Shown here: in pieces, positions 1 through 12,600 of the stretch
Layout of the letters: each line of letters opens with the position of its first letter
Numbering within the stretch: the stretch's first letter is position 1
Assembly (NCBI RefSeq): GCF_024139115.2
Contig: NC_085141.1
Location: 393,748,632 to 393,812,631 of the forward strand
Source of the DNA: Armigeres subalbatus
Taxonomy: Eukaryota; Arthropoda; Insecta; Diptera; Culicidae
DNA length: 64,000 bases
Direction of reading: 5' to 3'
Translations under genes and position numbers: made by a program
The notes under the pieces: generated by a model
What the model was told of the DNA's origin: nothing
Database searches by the model: none
Seen by the model: the letters and a program-made list of their open reading frames with translations, nothing else

Positions 1-3000
1 TGGGACGCTAAACAGCCCTGACACGACGGCCCTCCGACGAGACAGGAGGTTTGCGCTGGCCCAATAAGCCGCCTAGAAAACCAATCATTACGAACAATAT
101 AAGAGATAATGCGACTCGATATAATCGGCAAAGACCTAGGCGACGAATACAGGATCACGATTGGAAGCTTGGAACATGGAATTGCAAGTCGCTAGGTTTC
201 GCAGGTTGCGACAGGATGATCTACGATGAATTACATCCCCGCAACTTCGACGTCGTGGCGCTGCAGGAGATTTGCTGGACAGGACAGAAAGTGTGGAAAA
301 GCGGGCATCGAACGGCTACCTTCTACCAAAGCTGTGGCACCACCAACGAGCTGGGAACCGGCTTCATAGTGCTGGGTAAGATGCGCCAACGCGTGATTGG
401 GTGGCAGCCAATCAACGCAAGAATGTGCAAGCTGAGGATTAAAGGCCGTTTCTTCAACTATAGCATCATCAACGTGCACTGTCCACACGAAGGGAGACCC
501 GACGACGAGAAAGAAGCGTTCTACGCACAGCTGGAGCAGACATACGATGGATGCCCACTGCGGGACGTTAAAATCGTCATCGGTGACATGAACGCACAGG
601 TTGGAAGGAAGGGAATGTATAGACCGATCATCGGACCGGAAAGTCTGCACACCGTATCGAATGACAACGGCCAACGATGCATAAACTTCGCAGCCTCCCG
701 CGGAATGGTAGTCCGAAGCACCTTCTTTCCCCGCAAAAATATCCACAAGGCCACATGGAGATCACCTAACCAAGAAACGGAAAACCAAATCGACCACGTT
801 CTAATCGACGGTAAATTCTTCTCCGACATCACGAACGTCCGCACTTACCGCAGTGCGAATATTGAATCCGACCACTACCTCGTTGCAGTATGCCTGCGCT
901 CAAAACTCTCGACGGTGTACAACACGCGTCGAAGTCGGACGCCGTGGTTTAACATTGGGCGGCTACAAGATGGTAGACTAGCCCAAGAATACGCGCAGCA
1001 GCTGGAAGTGGCACTTCCAACGGAAGAGCAGCTAGGCGCAGCGTCTCTTGAAGATGGCTGGAGAGATATTCGATCCGCCATTGGAAGCACCGCTACCGCT
1101 GTACTTGGCACGGTGCCCCGGATCAGAAGAAACGACTGGTATGACGGCGAATGTGAGCAGTTAGTGGAAGAGAAGAATGCAGCATGGGCGAGATTGCTGC
1201 AACACCGCACGAGGGCGAACGAGGCACGATATAAACAGGCGCGGAACAGACAAAACTCGATTTTCCGGAGGAAAAAGCGCCAGCAGGAAGATCGAGACCG
1301 TGAAGAAACGGAGCAACTGTACCGCGCTAATAACACACGAAAGTTCTATGAGAAGTTAAACCGTTCACGTAAGGGCCACGTGCCACAGCCTGATATGTGT
1401 AAGGACATAAACGGGAACGTTCTTACGAACGAGCGTGAGGTGATCCAAAGGTGGCGGCAGCACTACGAAGAACACCTGAATGGCGATGTGGCAGACGAAG
1501 ATGGCGATATGGTGATGGACCTGGGAGAACGCGTGCAGGACATAATTCTACCGGCTCCGGATCTCCAGGAAATCCAGGAGGAGATTGGCCGGCCGAAGAA
1601 CAACAAAGCCCCTGGGGTTGACCAACTACCAGGAGAACTTTTTAAACACGGTGGTGAGGCACTGGCTAGAGCGCTGCACTGGGTCATTACCAAGATTTGG
1701 GAGGAGGAAGTTTTGCCGCAGGAGTGGATGGAAGGTGTCGTGTGTCCATCTACAAAAGGGCGATAAGCTGGATTGTAGCAACTACCGCGCAATCACATTG
1801 CTGAACGCCGCCTACAAGGTACTCTCCCAAATTTTATGCCGTCGACTAGCACCAACTGCAAGGGAGTTCGTGGGGCAGTACCAGGCGGGTTTTATGGGCG
1901 AACGCTCCACCACGGACCAGGTGTTCGCCATTCGCCAAGTACTGCAGAAATGCCGCGAATACAACGTGCCCACACATCATCTATTCATCGACTTCAAAGC
2001 CGCATATGATACAATCGATCGGGACCAGCTATGGCAGCTAATGCACGAACACGGTTTTCCGGATAAATTGACACGGTTGATCAAAGCGACGATGGATCGG
2101 GTGATGTGCGTAGTTCGAGTTTCAGGGGCATTCTCGAGTCCCTTCGAAACCCGCAGAGGGTTACGGCAAGGGGTAATACGAAGAGCAGGGATTACCACGA
2201 GTGGTACGATTTTCAATAAGTCCGTCCAGCTATTTGGTTTTGCGGACGACATAGATATTATGGCACGTAACTTTGAGAAGATGGAGGAAGCCTACATCAG
2301 ACTGAAGAGGGAAGCTAAGCGGATCGGACTAGTCATCAACACGTCGAAGACGAAGTACATGATAGGAAGAGGTTCAAGAGAAGACAATGTAGGCCACTCA
2401 CCGCGAGTTTGCATCGGTGGGGACGAAATCGATGTGGTAGAAGAATTTGTGTACTTGTGACTCACTGGTAACTGCCGAAAATGACACCAGCAGAGAAATT
2501 CGGAGACGCATAGTGGCTGGAAATCGTACGTACTTTGGACTCCGCAAGACGCTCCGATCGAATAGAGTTCGCCGCCGTACCAAACTGACAATCTACAAAA
2601 CGCTAATTAGACCGGTAGTCCTCTAGGGACACGAGACCTGGACGATGCTCGTGGAGGACCAACGCGCACTTGGAGTTTTCGAAAGGAAAGTGCTGCGTAC
2701 CATCTATGGTGGGGTGCAGATGGCGGACGGTACGTGGAGGAGGCGAATGAATCACGAATTGCATCAGCTGTTGGGAGAACCATCCATCGTTCACACCGCG
2801 AAAATCGGACGACTGCGATGGGCCGGGCACGTAGCCAGAATGTCGGACAGTAACCCGGTGAAAATGGTTCTCGACAACGATCCGACGGGCACAAGAAGGC
2901 GAGGTGCGCAGCGGGCAAGGTGGATCGATCAGGTGGAAGATGACTTGCGGACCCTCCGTAGACTGCGTGGTTGGCGACGTGTATAGCCATGGACCGAGCC

Positions 3001-3064
3001 GAATGGAGAAGACTCTTATATACCGCACAGGCCACTTCGGCCTTAGTCTGATTAAATAATAATA
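1..3064 (+). mobile_element. RTE-clade non-LTR retrotransposon, copy 1 (broken ORF)
   Basis: An apurinic-type endonuclease domain (starting GTWNCKSLGF near residue 43, with VIGDMNAQVG and later IDHVLIDG and SDHYLVAV) is followed by a reverse transcriptase (FIDFKAAYDTIDR, RRGLRQG, FADDIDIM) and the C-terminal WAGHVARM...DPTGTRRRGAQ segment typical of insect RTE elements. The element ends in a TAATAATAATAA tail at about 3054-3065, as RTE elements do. The single ORF is dead. A frameshift near 1745-1760 moves the reading frame. About 14 codons are missing in frame between RLRQG and the next RT block near 2170. A one-base insertion near 2458 creates a stop, and TAG at 2624-2626 is a further stop. 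The RT FADD motif is intact. The 5' end may lie outside the window. The clade call is firm; the family name JAM1-like is a guess. Confidence 0.85.
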
Positions 3065-3221
3065 ATAATTATTATTTTTGTAAAGTGCTACAAATTTGCA
3101 AATTTATTCTAATTTTTCTTAATCTTGTACTAGTTTAAGGTTGTTGCTTGCTTACAATTCAGTGCCCGGTGTCTTTATAGCCTGTCCGCTTTGGCTCTAG
3201 CACGTCGCAACCTTCTATTAG

Positions 3222-3334
3222 CCCGGGCCGGATTTAGCCAAAAGGGGGTCTCGGGGACGATAGTGTGTGGGGGCCCCAAAATGTACAAACGCCAACCCCC
3301 CTCTCTTCCCCGAAGCTCTTCTAAATCCGGCCCC
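3222..3334. mobile_element. Short inverted-repeat element (MITE-like)
   Basis: A segment of about 113 bp is bounded by GGGCCGGATTTAG at 3224-3236 and its reverse complement CTAAATCCGGCCC at 3321-3333. The interior is C/G-rich and has no ORF. Such ends are common in hAT-type MITEs, but I see no clear target duplication, so the class is uncertain. It lies just before the large degenerate minisatellite and could be one end of a larger element that contains it. Confidence 0.45.
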
Positions 3335-3349
3335 TAAATCCGGCTCCCT

Positions 3350-5870
3350 GGGAACTTCTAAATTCCTCCGGAAAGTTATCCACAAATTCCTCTGAAAATC
3401 GTTTGAAAATCCTTCTCCTGTAATTGTAATTTCTCCTTATCTAGAAACCCCCAACTAATTTTTTTTCAGGAAATTCAAGAGGAAGTTTCTTGAAGATTTC
3501 TTTTCTTCCCTTCAAGTTTTATTTCTAGACATTTCTACGGCTATTCTTCCAGGAAAATCTCCGGCATTTCCTTCAGGAATGCATTCTAGAGTTCCTCCAA
3601 GAATACATTACGGAATTTCCTCCCTAAAATTCCACTAGAAGTTTCTTCAGTAATTTATGACGGAAATCCTCCGATTTTGCTCCATAATTTCATCTGCTAA
3701 TCTATAAAAAATTTCTTCGGAAATTCTTCTAGAAACTGCTTCGGGCATTCCTCCAGGAACTCTTCCTTAAATTCCTCCGGGATAACTTCCAGGAATTTTT
3801 CCGGGAATACCTCTATAAATTCAATAACGATATTAGAAATTACATTCTGGAATTCTTTCCGCAATTATTTCAGAATATTCTTCAAGAATTCCTCTAGAAA
3901 TTTCTTTAGGAATTTCTCCATGAATTCGTCCAAGTATTTCTCCGAAAATTCTTCCCTTCCTTCAGGAATTTCTCCGGGATTTTTCCGGGAATTTGTCCTA
4001 GAATTCTTTCCGGACTTCACTCGGAATTTACTCCAGAATTTCATTCGAAAATTGATTTGAGAGTTCCTCCAAGATATATTCCAAGAGTTCTTCCAGGAAT
4101 TTCTTCAGAACAAACAAAGATCAGCAATTCATCTGGAAATACTTTCCGGATTTCATCTGGGAATTACTGCAATAATTCCTCCTGGTATTTTTCGGGAATT
4201 TCTTCAGATATTTCTCCAGAAATTCCTTCATGATCTTCTCCAATCATTATTTCAGTACTACCTTGTGAGAATTCCTCCGAAAGTTCTTGTGGGAGTTCCT
4301 CCGGGAGCTCCTCCAGGAGTTTTTCCAAAAGTTCCTCTGGTAATCACTCCAAGAACTTCACAGGGGATTCCTGGAGGATAATTGGCAGGAATTTCAAGGG
4401 AAATTGGAATTTGGAAGTTCCTCTAGAAATTCAACTCCGGGTATTCCACCGGCTGTTCCTCAAATTCCTCCAGGAGTTCCACTAGTAGTTCTTCCGGAAA
4501 TTCATTTCAAACTTTCTTTCAGGAATTCATTTAGGCTTTCTTTGGGAATTTATCTACAAATTCCTTCAGAAGTTCCTCGAAAATTCCTCTGGGAGTTCTT
4601 CCGAATTACTCCAGGAGTTCCTTCTCAAAGGAACACCCGGAGGAACTGCCAGTGAAACTCCCGAAGAAATGCTCATAAAATTGCTAACGGATCTCCCGGA
4701 GGAATTCACGTAGGAACTTCCGGAGGAGCTCCCTGTAAGAACTCCCGGATGAATTTCAGGAGAAACTCCTAGAAAAATTCTTAGAGGCCCTCCGGAGGAA
4801 CTCCCAGAAAAACTATAGGAAGAACTTCGGGAGGAATTTCCAGCTAAATTTCTGAAGAAAGCCTAAATGATTTCCTGAAAAAAGCCTGAATGATCTCCTG
4901 GAAGAGCTACTGGTGGAACACCCGGAGGAATTTCTGAAGAAACTCCCGGGAGAATTTTTAAATGAACCCCCGGAGGAACTGCCAGTGAATCTACCAGAAG
5001 ACTTCTCGGAAAAAAATCTTGGGGAATTCATCTTATAGACAAATCTCGTCTAGCTGAAACCTTTGTAGGGGTATGTAGCAGGACCATCATCATCATCAGA
5101 GGACCTCCCGGAGAATTCCTTGAGGAGCTTTTGGAGGAATTTCTGTATAATTCCCGGCGGAAATTCTGGAGAAATTACCGGCAGAATTTTCAGAGAGCCC
5201 CCGTAGGAACTGCCGATAGAACTACCGGAATAATTTTCGGAGATAATCCTGGAGGAATTCTTGGAGGATCTGCCGGTTGAACTCTGGAAGAACTCCTGGA
5301 GGAACTCCCGGAGGAATTTCCGAAGTAACTTCTGGAGGATGTCCAGTGAAAATCTTGAAGTTTCCACCGGAATTCTTTCATGATTTCTTTAAGAATTAAT
5401 CTAGCAATTCCTCCAAAAATTCCATTGTTGATTTTATTTTCGGTATAATTTCTGTATAAATTTTCGGTGGAATTCCTGGAGAAATTCTTTGAAATTTTCA
5501 CAAGAAATTATTTGAAACTTTCACGGAAAAAAATATGGAATTTACACAGGAAGTTCGAAGATTTTTCGCGAAATTCTCAGGAATGTTTATTAGAAATTCT
5601 TCGGAATTTCCACGGAATATTCTTAGGAATTCCAAGGTACAATTTTTCAGATTTTTTTTTTTGTGAAAAACAGCACGAAAGAATTATCTGAAGGATTCCC
5701 TGCAGAACTTATAAAGGAATTTGTGGAGGATTTCTTGGAGTAAATAATGGTGGAATTTTTGGTCAACTCCCGGCGAAATTGATGGTGGTATTCCTGAAGA
5801 CATTGCCGAAGAAATTGCTGGAGGCATTCCTGAAGAATCCGGGCGTGAATGCGTCACGTTTTTTGGCATT
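3350..5870. repeat. Degenerate fold-back minisatellite (ATTCCTCC/GGAGGAAT type)
   Basis: About 2.5 kb of loosely repeated 10-14 bp units. The left half (to about 4627) is pyrimidine-phased on the plus strand, with TTCCTCC, AGGAATT and GTTCCTC recurring. The right half shows the reverse complement, with GGAGGAA and AACTCCCGG recurring. The switch sits at a small palindrome around 4620-4636 (GTTCCTT-CTC-AAAGGAAC). Apparent open frames through it (for example 4404-4655 and 5050-5367) are low-complexity products of the repeat and not genes. Confidence 0.7.
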
Positions 5871-6195
5871 ACGTTTTAGTACAAAAGGCTGACTTCAACG
5901 CTGACGCGCAACGCGCTCTTGTGATTCAGCCTTTACTGTTGGTTGTGGATTTGGTTTCAAAGTGTTTGGAGCTTAGAAGGAAAAGTACCAAGCACTAATA
6001 TTCCCCTAATCGAAATCCACCGATCAGGTGGCAGGTAAACGACTCAACACTGATGTGTGTTGTGTGGAATTTCTACGACAACCCACAGCTGCTCAAGTGA
6101 ACTGGAAACGGTGCGGGATCCAAATATCACGTAAAATTGGTTGATACAGCAATCAGGACGCCTCCACCTCGTGCTTTTTGACTGTTGAGGGGCGA
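5871..6195. other. Spacer with no recognised feature
   Basis: Unique-looking sequence between the minisatellite and the minus-strand RTE copy. I see no ORF, RNA gene or inverted repeat here that I can support. Confidence 0.4.
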
Positions 6196-8584
6196 TCATC
6201 ATTCATTTATTTAGTTAACATCTAAACAGATAACACTGAATCAACAATTTGACGCCACAATGCACGGTTCGAGGCCGCATCTCTCCATCCTCGGATACGC
6301 CCCACGCTCGCCAAGTCGTTCTGCACCTGGTCTGCCCATCTCGCTAGCTGCGCTCCACGCCGTCTCGTACCTGCCGGATCGGAAGCGAACACCATCTTTG
6401 CAGGGTTGCTGTCCGGCATTCTTGCAACATGTCCTGCCCATCGTACCCTTCCGGCTTTAGCTACCTTCTGGATACTGGGTTCGCCGTAGAGTTGGGCGAG
6501 CTCATGGTTCATTCTTCGCCGCCACACACCGTCTTCTTGCACACCGCCAAAGATGGTCCTAAGCACCCGTCTCTCGAATACTCCGAGTGCTTGCAAGTCC
6601 TCCTCGAGCATTGTCCATGTTTCATGTCCGTAGATGACAACCGGTCTTATAAGCGTCTTGTACATGACAAATTTGGTGCGGTGGCGAATCTTTTTCGACC
6701 GCAGTTTCTTCTGGAGCCCGTAGTAGGCCCGACTTCCACAGATGATGCGCCTTCGTATTTCACGACTAACGTTGTTGTCAGCCGTTAGCAAGGATCCGAG
6801 GTAGACGTATTCCTCGACCACCTCGAAGGTATCCCCGTCTATCGTAACACTGCTTCCCAGGCGGGCCTGTCGCGCTCGGTTCCGCCCACAAGCATGTACT
6901 TTGTCTTTGACGCATTCACCACCAGTCCAACTTTTGTTGCTTCACGTTTCAGGCGGGTGTACAGTTCTGCCACCTTTGCGAATGTTCGGCCGACAATGTC
7001 CATGTCACCAGCGAAGCAAATTAATTGACTGGATCTGTTGAACATCGTCACACGGCTGTTACACCTGGCTCTCCGCATGACACCTCCTAGCGCAATGTTG
7101 AACCCCAGGCACGAAAGTCCATCACCTTGTCTTAGTCCCCGGCGCGATTCGAACGAACTGGAGTGTTCGCCCGAAATCTTCACAGTTTTGCACACCATCC
7201 ACCGTTGCTTTGATCAGTCTGGTAAGCTTCCATTCTCGTCCATAATTTTCCATAGCTCTACGCGGTCTATACTGTCGTATGCCGCCTTGAAATCAACGAA
7301 CAGATGGTGCGTTGGGACCTGGTATTCACGGCATTTTTGAAGGATTTGCCGTACAGTAAAGATCTGGTCCGTTATCGAGCGGCCGTCAACGAAGCCGGCT
7401 TGATAACTTCCCACAAACTCATTCACTAATGGTGACAGACGACGGAAGATGATCTGAGATATCACTTTGTAGGCGGCATTAAGGATGGTGATCGCTCGAA
7501 AGTTCTCACACTCCAGTTTGTCGCCTTTCTTGTAGATGGGGCATATAACATCCACTCCTCCGGCAGCTGTTCGGTTTCCCAGATTCTGACTATCAGTTTG
7601 TGCAGGCAAGTGGCCAGCTTTTCCGAGGCCATCTTGATGAGCTCAGCTCCGATACCATCCTTACCAGCTGCTTTATTGGTCTTTAGCTGTTGAATGGCAT
7701 CCTTAACTTCCGTCAAGCTGGGGGCTGGTTGGCTTCCAGCGTCCGCTGAACTGACGTAGTTATCTCCTCCTCTGCCTTGACTTTCACTGCCTGTACTCTC
7801 AGCGCCATTCAAATGTTCCTCGTAGTGCTGCTTCCACCTTTCGATCACCACATGTTTGTCCATCAAGATGCTCCCATCCTTATTCCTGCATATCTCGGCT
7901 CGCGGCACGAAGCCTTTGTGGCATGCGTTGAGCTTCTGATAGAATTTGCGTGTTTCTTGAGAACGGCACAGCTGTTCCATCTCCTACCACTCCGCTTCTT
8001 CCAGGCGGCATTTCTTCTCCTGAAAATATCTGCTGTCTCCACTTCCATCTATAACGTTCCACGTTCTTCCGGGTACCTTGCTGCAGCGCGACCGCACGCG
8101 CTACGTCCTCTCCTCCATAATCTGGCTGCACTCTTCGTCGAACCAATCGTTCCGTCGACTTCGACCAATATACCCGACGTTGTTCTCCGCTGCGTCGTTA
8201 ATGGCTGCTTTGACTGTATTCCAGCAGTCCTCAAGAGGGGCCCCATCGAGCTCACCCTCTTCCGGCAACGCTGCCTCGAGATGCTGCGCGTATGCAGTGG
8301 CGACATCAGGTTGCTTCAGTCGCTCTAGGTCGTACCGCGGCGGTCGTCGGTACCGAACATTGTTGATGACGGATAGTTTTGGGCGCAGTTTAACCATCAC
8401 CAGATAGTGGTCAGAGTCGATGTTAGCGCCACGATATGTCCTGACGTCGATAATGTCGGAGAAGTGCCGTCCATCAATCAGAACGTGGTCGATTTGTGAT
8501 TCTGTCTGCAGTGGTGATCTCCAGGTGTACCGATACGGGAGGCTGTGTTGGAAGTAGGTGCTGCGAATGGCCATATTCTTGGAG
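6196..8584 (-). mobile_element. RTE-clade retrotransposon, second family, 5'-truncated
   Basis: Read on the minus strand, the order is: end of the endonuclease (8574-8101, with IDHVLIDG and DSDHYLVM), linker (7980-7462, with KDGIGAELIKMA), RT fingers and palm (7609-7214, with FVDFKAAYDSID), RT core (7198-6839) and the C-terminal region (6821-6222, with WAGHVARMPDSNPAKM). Each block is in a different frame, so several frameshifts separate them. The RT active-site motif reads FAGD instead of FADD near 7010, so a catalytic aspartate is lost. The 3' end is at about 6196-6220 with AAATGAATGATGATC-like repeats. The 5' end breaks at about 8584 inside the endonuclease. It is clearly divergent from copy 1, so it is a separate RTE family. 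Confidence 0.85.
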
Positions 8585-8960
8585 GGCGATCAATCAGTCC
8601 TCAATACGGTATATCGCGATCCGAAAAGCTGAGTTGAGCCTAGGCGCTCGCCCAACCAAGTCTCTGTCAGCACCATTACGTCGCCCTCACCCTCCCACAC
8701 CGCCAACACAAATAATTGATTTTGTTCTCAGTCCTCGAACGTTCTGGTAGTAAATTCGAAGACCATTCGAAAGTCGCTTCCTGAAGCTAGAAACCGAAGA
8801 AATTTCAGGCACTGCATGTTCTGAATTGACAATGTACTCGCCTGAGGTTGCAGCCCGGAAGCCCCTAACCCATCACCGACCACAGGACCGAGGCGATGAC
8901 GATGGCTTGTGGCAGCACGTAGCGCGACTGGGTCGGTGTTTCGGGGCTTATCAGGTATCA
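8585..8960 (-). mobile_element. Endonuclease fragment of a CR1/Jockey-like non-LTR element
   Basis: On the minus strand the sequence near 8760-8697 encodes LRIYYQNVRGLRTKS, the usual start of the ORF2 endonuclease of Jockey/CR1-type elements. Near 8680-8600 it encodes DVMVLTETWLGERLGSTQLF, the next endonuclease block. It joins the broken 5' end of the RTE copy at about 8585. The upstream part (8760-8945) is about 95% alike, by eye, to 14700-14880 and is probably 5' UTR/linker. Confidence 0.65.
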
Positions 8961-9189
8961 GGTATCAGAACGTCGGCTCAGGAGGCACGTTCCCTTCAAT
9001 TTGGGAGATTTGTGCCATCGCCTTCACTGGCCTTTCTCATCATTTACCTGACGGAAAAGGAAGTGAAAAGGGGAAAGGAAGAGGATGTGAAGTTGGAAAG
9101 GAGAATGGAACCATTTTAAGGAAACCCAATTATGTAGGATCACACGCATTCAGCTAGGGACTAAAGAGAGGTGTCACAAAAACACAGAG

Positions 9190-10371
9190 GACGTAACAAT
9201 GGACGAACGTCAAAGACGAAACACAGAGTGCACTGTGAAAAACGCATAATGCGAATCCATGTAGGTGACAATCACAAAGTACATTGTAAAAATCGCATAA
9301 TGCGAATCCATATAGGTGGCAATTTGTTGAAAACTAAGTAAAACACATATTCATAACCCCACTCTTATTTAACCTCACGTTGAGATTGAACAAGAGTAAC
9401 CGAAGCCGAACGTCAAGGACGAGACACATAGTACACTGTGAAAAACGCATAATGCGAATCCATATAAGTAACATACACAAAGTACATTGTAAAAAAAACG
9501 CATAATGCGAATCCATATAGGTGACAATTTGTTTGAAAAAAAACTTAATAAAAAAAAACATTTTCATAACCCCACCCTTATTCAACCTCAAGTTGAGATT
9601 AAACAAGAGTAGCTGAAGCCGAACGTCAAAGACGAAACACAGATTACATTTTGAAAAACGCATAATACGAATCCATATAGGTGACAAACACAAAGTACAT
9701 TGTAAAAAAAACGCATAATGCGACTCCATATAGGTGAAAATTTGTTGAAAAACTAAGTAAAAACATATTCATAATCCCACCCTTATTCAACTTCAAGTTT
9801 AGATTAAACAAGAGTAGCTGAAGCCGAACGTCAAAGACGAAACACAGAGTACACTGTGAAAGGCGCATAATGCGAATCCATATAGGTGACAAACACAAAG
9901 TACATTGTAAAAAAAAAAAAATGCATGATGCGACTCCATATAGGTGGAAGTTTGTTGAAAAACTAAGTAAAACACATATTCATAACCCCACACTCACGTT
10001 GAGATTGAACAAGAGTAGCCAAAGCCGAACGGCAAAGACGAGACACAGAGTACACTGTGAAAAACGCATAATGCGAATCCATATAGGTGGCAATTTGTTG
10101 AAAACTAAGTAAAACACATATTCATAACCCCACTCTTATTTAACCTCACGTTGAGATTGAACAAGAGTAGCCGAAGCTCAACGTCAAGGACGAGACACAG
10201 AGTACACTGTGAAAAAACGCATAATGCGCATCCATATAGGTAACATACACAAAGCACATTGTAAAAAACGCATAATGCGAATCCATATAGGTGGCAATTT
10301 GTTGAAAACTAATTAAAACACATATTCATAACCCTACTCTTATTTAACCTCACGATGAGGTTGAATAAGAG
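9190..10371. repeat. Tandem array of about 205 bp units with nested 50 bp repeats
   Basis: The phrase GCATAATGCGAATCCATATAG recurs near 9245, 9295, 9447, 9500, 9660, 9713, 9867, 9924, 10067, 10219 and 10270. The full unit also carries a block with TTTGTTGAAAACTAAGTAAAA, CATATTCATAACCCCAC, and CGTTGAGATTGAACAAGAGTA. Higher-order spacing is about 202, 213, 207, 200 and 152 bp, giving five to six units. Most units contain the GCATAATGCG block twice, about 50 bp apart; the one at 10067 has it once. Minus-strand open frames here (9334-9993) are a by-product of the repeat. Confidence 0.9.
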
Positions 10372-12600
10372 TAGCCGATTATCTCGGAGAAGTAAAAAAT
10401 CAGAAGTGTTATGTACAAGACACAACCGCCCAACGTAAACTACGTAAGGCAGTTTTGTTCATTGAGGATTATAGTATACTATCATGCATGAATATTTTTA
10501 GAAAATTGATTTGATTACTTATGTCACTGGTTTCCAACAAAACTAGCGTATCTTAAGATATGAAAATTGTTGGATACGACAATTGTTTAAAAAATTTACT
10601 ATGAAAACCCAAATTCAGTCCTCAGTGGTAATGATGCCTTTCTTGGATCCGAATTGCCTACATTTGGGTTTTGAAGCATTTGATGAAATATTTCTATAGA
10701 AGAAGCCCTAGGAAGCATTCTCTCTTTTCCGTTTGCAACATTTATTATTCAGAAACATTCCAATCATAGGCATATCTTGTTTTCCGTGCATCACTAGAAA
10801 TCATAAAATGTCAATCATGTACCAAAACCCAATTAATTTGGTTGTGGTGCGCGCGAGTAGTAAACGTTGCGGACAGGAAAAGATAGTGTGTGTTATTACA
10901 TTCTAACTCCTACTGTCAGGCAGTGTTGGTAAAATCTCAAAATCTTAAATCTCATCGGCGATTCAAACCATGCGTGAGTCAAATCCCATCAGAATTATGA
11001 CCGAGAGATTTGCTCATGATTTGAATCGCAATTTTCATCATTGCATGATATTTACGTGTTCTTCATTGTTGAATGCATTGAATTAACTATTTTTCGTCTA
11101 AAACAATGGCTAATAATTATATATAAACAAAACATACGTCTCGATTGCGTTTCGACGCTTTTAAGAACGAAATCATTTTTCGGTGAGTGAGCGAAGCGAT
11201 GCGATTCTGCCCGAGAAACTCAAGCGCGATGCTTCCCCTACAGAATCGCAGGCGAGTTAGCTCGTGCATGAAACCTCGATGTTTCAGATATGAGTATGAT
11301 TCTACCATTATGGATAACATATTCGTGCAAACATTTTATTAATATCATTGCAAGACTTTTGAATCAGGGAACAAGAAGGTGATAGCTCTATTGTATCTCA
11401 TATAGCCTGTTTCAAGAGCGTATGCGTTCTGAAGCTTTTGTCGTATACAATAAGTACCGCATTATTGCATCCACGTATTATAAAATATCTTAAGTGCATT
11501 CACACTTCCTGAATCAAAGTTAAATCCTTCTGATTCAGGTGGGCATTTAATTGGACAAAATATTATTAGGCCGATATAAATATTTTTTAAATATGTCTCA
11601 CCCACATTGTTATTTTGCTCAAAAATAACAACTTCAGGTAACAACAAAAAAAAAATTCCGGTAAATTTTGAGAACTTTCAATAAAGAATTGATTTATTCT
11701 CTGATTAATTCTCGAGTTATGCAGAAATTTTTGGTTCATTTGTATGGGAGCCCCCCTTTCCAGAAGGGGGAGGCGTTGCAAACCACCACAGAAACATGTC
11801 TTCTCTTCCAAAACCTCCACACCTCAGATTTGTTTCCATTTGCTTGATCTCGAGTTATGATGAAATTGGTGTTTCATTTGTATATGAGCCAGGTTTCAAA
11901 GAGGAGAGGGGTCTCTAACCATCTTAAGAACCTTCCCCGGCCCCAAAAACCTCTGCATTCAAATTTTCATGCCGCTAGATTCAGTTGAAGATAAGAAGAT
12001 TACCTCCTCCCCCTTGACATTGCGGAGACCATAATTTTGAATAAATATGTGTAACGGCCTTATTAGTTTTCAGTTTGCAAAAAAAATGCATTTTCCAAAG
12101 TCGTTTTTTAATATAAATTGATTGCATTACTAGCAAGGGCATTGGCATTGATAACAATTGATCGTCTCATGCCTGCACAAACATGCCCCTATCTGGATCA
12201 CTTTTTATACACCATGCACTACATTACGCATTTTTGTTACATTTGTTTCGACCGCGGTCACTGGTCCGGCTCCATTGTTCTACTTTTTGTGCGAAACACC
12301 GCACAAAAAGGAGAGTCCAAAAGCCAACCGCACTGAACGGCGACGGCCGTAACGAGACTCTTGCGGACAAGAAAAGAGGGTGCTGCCAAAATGATCCGAT
12401 ACCCTATTTTAACATTCATAACCCAAAGTTTCAATATAATTGTCAAATTGGTAGAGAATTTCCGAATCGATTGATATATAAATCTCAAAAATCCATCGGA
12501 AGATAAAGGTGCTATTAAAGTTCAAAATCTTACATGATTTCGTGACGGTCTCGAATTTGGAAATTTTCATTTTACACCCTGTATCCGAGTCTTCCCCTTA
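10372..12600. other. Intergenic region, no gene recognised
   Basis: AT-rich sequence with only short open frames that show no recognisable protein family. It contains one diverged repeat pair (11700-12010, listed separately). The frame at 12183-12506 carries no recognisable motif and no splice context that I can support. Confidence 0.4.
11700..12010. repeat. Two diverged tandem units of about 138 bp
   Basis: CTCGAGTTATG at 11711 and again at 11849 each lead into a TTCATTTGTAT.GAGCC block, a G/C-rich AGGGG block and then CCAAAACCTC. The layout (C-rich stretch, then a conserved A/T phrase) resembles the tandem family at 44280-44890, but I could not align the two confidently. Confidence 0.5.

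Noticed and set aside
4404..5501. Phe/Ser/Pro-rich frames on both strands
   Set aside because: Low-complexity output of the degenerate ATTCCTCC repeat; no start context or domain.
9334..9993. Minus-strand open frames rich in Phe, Leu and Cys
   Set aside because: They lie wholly inside the 205 bp tandem array and repeat with it; no independent coding evidence.
12118..12506. Overlapping frames near 12.2 kb
   Set aside because: Three frames are open over the same bases with no family likeness, as expected by chance.
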